The notes under the pieces: model-generated
Databases searched by the model: none
The model's input: only the letters and a program-made list of their open reading frames with translations
What the model was told of the DNA's origin: nothing
Translations under genes and position numbers: made by a program
In this document: positions 59,165-64,000 of the stretch, one piece after another
Layout: each line of letters opens with the position of its first letter
Numbering within the stretch: the stretch's first letter is position 1
Assembly (NCBI GenBank): GCA_030062745.1
Contig: CP099852.1
Coordinates: 19,091,949 to 19,155,948 of the forward strand
Length of the DNA stretch: 64,000 nucleotides
Reading direction: 5' to 3'
DNA from: Capitulum mitella
Taxonomy: Eukaryota > Arthropoda > Thecostraca > Pollicipedomorpha > Pollicipedidae

Positions 59165-59970
59165 AAAGCTGGTGCCCGATTTCGAAATCTGAAATAGCAA
59201 AAGATGTGTTGTGAGTGTAGCAGATGAGCATATTTTTTGCGTTGTAGCATTATCATCGCGAAAGTTATGCGGAAAAAATAAGGTCCGGGCAAATTTGGCC
59301 CCTCTTATTTCCTCCACCAGAGCACGTTTACCTAATGTAACTTACCACCCGCCACTGAACAGATCTTGGACTGGTATAACATATATCGACGAACATCAGG
59401 ATGGATTGTGATGTGGAGATCCCAGACTGACATAAGATGCTTCGACGAATGCCAACACTGACTGCCCCGTTGCACAGTAATGAAATTTAGGACAGGTGTA
59501 GGCGCCAAGGCGAATGTAAGGTTACTACAAATTACCTCAATTTGTGTGTCCCGACGCTAAATGGAACCCCGACGAAGTGCACCATTCAGTCAGCCAAAGA
59601 CCGATATCAATGGAGTGCTCAAAACACGGCCTTCACAACAGACTCCAGACATGTATTTGTACGGGTGCATTTACTATCTCAGGTTCTTCACTGTATCAGT
59701 GGCCATTAAGCCCCGCGTCATACCAGTCGTGGGCGAAATCACCAGCATGCACAAAAACATTTCAATAAAATCACATAGAGACGCAGACAAGTCGGACACA
59801 GGGCCCAAGATGCCAAGGAAGGTGTTCTGGCCAGTATTCGTCGCTTCAGCGCGAGCGTAAACCAAGTGAAGTCGCGTCCGGTGGTAACCGATTATACCTT
59901 GCGGGTGCTCTATAGTGGAAGCATCGCATCCCGGCCTCGCTTATATGGACCGGGGACGCACAGTAAGCTC
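59165..59970. other. no gene seen
   Basis: Nothing supportable beyond short chance frames. Confidence 0.45.
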
Positions 59971-59979
59971 TCCTGCCCG

Positions 59980-61010
59980 TGATTCGCTAGCGTATTTCAC
60001 TATTCAGATGAAGGACCGCTGCGAGCGAATCAGGCTCTCCGCTCCTGGACACTTTGTACGTCAGGCACGTTGTACAGAATTTTGCGAGCTGCTCAGCTGT
60101 CAGCCAGTCGAGTTCCTCTCGCAGGTTCGAGACGTGAACGAGTTTTTTACGGCCGAAGATGACTCTGATTCTAAAGGCCAGGATCTCTTGCATTTCGTCA
60201 AGGTTTTTCTTTGATCCTTCACCGTTAACCGAAATGGACTATCGGACCTGCGAGAGAGCGAGGGCAGTGACTAGCGTGGTGATGACGCCTCGAGGAGAAA
60301 GGTGGTGTGCATATTAGAGGTCGACCAAGGTGCCTACGCAGCGACGGCTGACGGCACCCACGTGATTGTCCCCTGACAGGGTTCTGTCGAAACTGACGCC
60401 AAGTTTTTTCACGTCGATGCAAGGCTCGAGGATCGCGTCGCGGAAGGTGCCTGTGAAGTTTTGGAGGTTGCGCAAATTTTGGCCGTTTCCAAAGACGATA
60501 AGCTGAGTTTTGCTCATGTTGACCTTGAGGGCGTTCGCACGGAACCATTAGTCGAAAGATGCTAGAGTGAATGCCATTCTAGCAATGAGCGCTGGAAGTT
60601 TGCTCTTTGTACCCGAGACAAGGACGTTGGAGTCTTCTGCGTACTGCACATCAGCCCCGCAGAATGGAACACCTAGTCATAAGCGAACACGATAAACGGA
60701 AGGGGCCCCAGGGCAGAGCCCTGGAAGACTGTCATTCCGTTCCAAAGTGGTCGCGACGGTCGTGTCCCACTCGAGCTGTCCCTCAGATACCCACCCTGAT
60801 TGTGATCGCTGAGGTAGTCAGCGAACCACGCAGTGTCAACCCTTTGTTAGCCTAGTCTTTGTCATAATATGGCGTGGCCTATGACGTCAAAATATTCACT
60901 ACGGTAAATAGGGCACAAAGAAAAGGTTTCCCCACTACCGGTTGCTGTGAGGATGCGGTCGGCGACCGTTACCAGCACGGGTTCCGCCAAGTGTTGAGGA
61001 AGAAAGCCGT
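59980..61010 (-). mobile_element. LINE reverse transcriptase fragment, right copy
   Basis: Minus-strand counterpart of 43885-44935. QHGFR lies near 60975, SKTQLIVFGNGQNLRNLQ near 60515-60460, LGVSFDRTLSGDNHVGAV near 60400-60350, and a better preserved 3' end (VIFGRKKLVHVSNLREELDW, near 60165-60105). The right copy keeps the C-terminal part that is badly eroded on the left. Both are dead. Confidence 0.8.
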
Positions 61011-62942
61011 GCTGGGTGGGTAGGAGGCAATGGCTGTAGGTGGGTTAGTGGTAGAGCTGTCGCTGGACAGTCTGCTTTACCACTTTAGAGATCACGGATG
61101 TGATTCATACGGGAAGGACGGTCGGACGTCGCGAGCCCAGCGGCGCAACGGACGCCGTCCACCGCTGCCCGGTCACGGCTCCCTATCTGGCCACCGCCGG
61201 CGGCTGACAGCGGGCCAGCCGACCGGGAACTCGAGCGACCTTGACCCGCCGGAGGCAGTGTGACGTCACTGGGGTCGGGCTCGGCCTCGGCCGACGAGCG
61301 AGCCGCACGGTCGCGGTGTGGCTGGATGTTACGCGTCGGGAGGCGGTCTTGCTCTTGGTAACGCTACACGATGTTGCATGCTGCCGGGCGACAAACCAGC
61401 GCTAGCACCCGGGCAAAGGTCACCAGAACCAGGATCCGCCGGCAATGTCACGGTGCATGTTGAGGGAAGATGTCCGTCACGTCATGTCACGTTTCAACAA
61501 TTTGGTCATGGCAGGAAAAAAGGCGCAAGGATGCAGAAAAAGCGCATAGGGTGAGCGTCCCTATGTACGGACGACTTCTAATTACACACACCTCGCAGAC
61601 AGTTGCCTGTGGATGGCATTAATGCGCAGGTGCCGACGGAATTTGAAGCGGGATGCAACGTGAGTCATTCTGGATGCCTGTGACGTGCAGACAGAAGGTT
61701 GCATCGCATTGGAAGTGAGTATCGTTTGTTTTAGTTGAAGCGTTTTGAATGTTGAAAATGCGCTTGATGTAAGAATTCATAAGTTTGTATACTTCTCGTT
61801 ATCAACATGTACTCATCAATGAACAGCATTTGCATTGTCTTGTCCGCAAAGAATTGCGGAAAAGACAATGTGTTTCCAAACCACCAAATGGTTTGCCCAG
61901 CTCACGTATCCAGAGTTCCGTCAAATCGCTGATTAAGACAAATTCCGACAAACTGCTTGTATTAAGGGACATGTTTTAAATGCGCACGGCTTTATTGTTG
62001 TTGATTACAGCTGATTGTTGGTTAATACCAAAGCGTTTTGCCATCATTATAATATTCTCGCCAATATTTGGCGAGACCTCTATAAATGAATATTTAGGGA
62101 TCAACTTTTTAGATTACCCTGATTAAATTACGCTGTCACATATTTCGTGTGCCTCTACCATTAGGTAACTAATGAATAATACCATGCAACGTTGAAAAGA
62201 CATAATTCCGTATCGAATAGAACAAAGAGCTAGCGTAAGCTTTGTTCTGAAAACAAAGGGCATGTGCCTAGTGTGCGGAATGTTGAGTAGACTTTCTCGT
62301 GAGCCACGTACTCAGTATGGAATGTGCGAAAATTGGGCACGCGATCCATGTACGGACATTGAAAAAGGGCAAATGTTGCTACACATGTGGCGTGACGGTA
62401 GGTTCTGAACAGATTGATGGCGCACTGCGTGTATATTCATATGTAGTAATGTGAGCCAAACATGTGTACCATGGAGTTTCTAGAACAGCTGATTTTTGCA
62501 TCATTATGCTGAGCGGGTACATATCTGCGTTGAAATGACGCTATCAGGCTACTTGAGCATACCTTACTCATCATAAATGTTTCAGATTCCGGAAGATGCA
62601 TTGCATATTGTTTGATTTACATAGCGTGTTTGCAAGCCGTGTGCAATTAGGCACATTTGGTGTGCTCGTTTAGGGACATTGGGATGTAATTACGCACAAC
62701 TGAAATCAATCTTCCAAACACTTGCTATCGATTTTCGGTTAAGGATACAAAACTTTCCCACGTTTTGGTTGTGAGCATCTGTCCAAAACTGAGTAAATGA
62801 CATGCTCCGTTCGGATTTAGGCAATGCTTTCCTCGGGAAAATCCTTTAAAAGCTTAGGTGTGTGTAATTAGGGGCACTTCCTTACACGGACGACTTGCGA
62901 GCAATGAGACTATGAAATAAAAAGACTGCTGTATTGTTACAA
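60225..62942 (-). repeat. right arm of the large inverted duplication
   Basis: Inverted match to 40735-44690 without the T2 insertion. The uninterrupted TTAA site is at 61962-61965. Confidence 0.85.
61566..62893. mobile_element. element with TIRs CCTAATTACACACACCT, right copy
   Basis: Termini at 61566-61593 and 62856-62893 are inverted repeats sharing TAATTACACACACCT. 1.33 kb long, no recognised protein. Confidence 0.65.
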
Positions 62943-64000
62943 TCACCCGTGCTCAGTGCCCTCAACATGTCTCGTGTAGTGCGACGCCGACTTGTTGAGG
63001 ACGTGGGCGCGGTGTGTGTGACGTCAGGGCCGGCGGGCCAATCAGCAACGAGTAAACGTTGGGCTGTCTGCCGATGCGTGGGAACTCTCGAGGGTTTGTC
63101 TCCCGGGAATTCAACGTTGCCGTTCTAGTACGATTGTACCACATCCAATGCATTTGAGACCCATTTGGTATGCTGGTAAGCCAGAGGCAAAGCATGCCGA
63201 AATCTGGTACGTTTTCACTGAAAAGGTGCGTAAATGTGTATTTCTCAACCCTGTCTTGAAAGCCACAGTCCCCCTCTCCTTCGAACACGACGTCTCACCT
63301 TTCACAGCGTATCCACCTGCCATCTGCCTAAGTCAGCTGACAGTGTGCAGGTGCACATCCCACTCAACAGACGGAAGACGCTGAGCCAAGAACGATAGAT
63401 GTCGGTACGGTCGGTACGGTAGATGTCGCACTGTACGGCGGTTAAATGATCGACGGCATGAAACAATGAGTATCTTTCGGAATTTGAATCTCATACAGAC
63501 TGATGCGATGCAACGTAATTTAATGCAGTTTTACAGAAATTATAATGTCTGACGCATGCTCCAAAAAAAGAGCAATCATAAAGTCTTCAGCGGCAAAACC
63601 GGGAGATTTCCCTAACGTTCTTGTGATCGTACATTTCAGCAGAATACCGCGCCAAAACGAATTCCGCAGAAATAATGGCTTGAGAGCGTCATAGGGGCCC
63701 GGCGTTGGGCTTTGCTGTAATTAGGTGGGTCGTGCGGAAGCCGTTGTGGAATTTCTTAGTGCCATTTATGCGATTTTGGTATGTTTTGTGGACTCACATG
63801 ATGTATAATGGAAAATAATGCGAGCGAGTTGAATGAACGGCTCTCGCGGTCGAGGCTTGGCGCCACGAAAGCGTTTTCTTCCCCGTTTTAAGAAACATTG
63901 GGACAATGAAAGGCACACAGGGGATTTAGCGGCCAGCCGGCGCAGCCAAAGTGGGTGGGGCCCCTGGGGCCCAGCCCCCTTCAGGTCCGCATTTTTTGTG
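62943..64000. other. no gene supported; transposon-end-like sequence at the window edge
   Basis: 63000-63060 is GC-rich with a CCAAT box and a TGACGTCA element, promoter-like in composition, but no gene follows that I can support. 63940-64000 ends in GGGGCCC/CCCCCTTCAGG runs like those near 40320-40370, probably the start of a repeat. Confidence 0.4.

Overview
The window is eukaryotic genomic DNA, and arthropod-like is the best guess. The genes are small and intron-split, with GT/AG splice sites. Three of them share a TATA box followed about 30 bases later by TCAGT, the classical arthropod initiator. LINE, hAT and TTAA-flanked transposon remnants fill most of the rest. I cannot name the species. 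No rRNA, tRNA, CRISPR or prokaryotic operon is visible, and most open frames longer than 60 codons are chance or repeat-derived.

Region 1 (about 4.3-27.2 kb) is a segmental tandem duplication. Three near-identical secreted glycine-rich protein genes (CDS 8101-8732, 14777-15405 and 24307-24945) lie on the plus strand, one per module. Module A is roughly 6.3-12.8 kb, B 12.9-19.3 kb, and C is a truncated copy at 23.2-27.2 kb. An orphan module tail lies at 4.3-5.1 kb. Each gene has a noncoding first exon and two coding exons. About 2.5 kb downstream, on the opposite strand, each module carries a 68-base segment that reads as the terminal exon of a short cysteine-rich peptide.

Region 2 (54.2-56.4 kb) holds a four-exon gene for a 126-residue, strongly basic secreted protein with 20 cysteines. 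Its last exon has the same cysteine spacing (C-x3-C-x3-C-x2-C-x4-C-C) as the antisense exons of region 1, so the two regions are related. A promoter plus signal-peptide exon of this gene is duplicated in inverted orientation at 34.0-35.0 kb, decayed. A kappa-B-like site and palindromic GATA sites near the glycine-rich genes fit, but do not prove, a haemocyte or innate-immune effector locus. An adhesive or structural secretion is the main alternative.

The rest is repeat archaeology. A TTAA-flanked element family (T1) occurs at 1-1038, 5157-6338, 31000-32217, 37728-39015, 49027-51445 and 49364-50579 (nested). A second TTAA family (T2) at 41750-42975 has a recognisable empty site in the inverted copy of its host sequence. 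Also present are a hAT transposase pseudogene split by a T1 insertion, tail-to-tail hAT 3' ends, two inverted LINE/terminal-inverted-repeat blocks (40.7-44.7 and 60.2-62.9 kb), and a LINE fragment abutting a remnant of a WAVE/SCAR VCA domain (46.3-46.7 kb). Several satellites are present: a CYGGT pentamer, a 38-bp unit, a unit of about 142 bp, and (TA)n.
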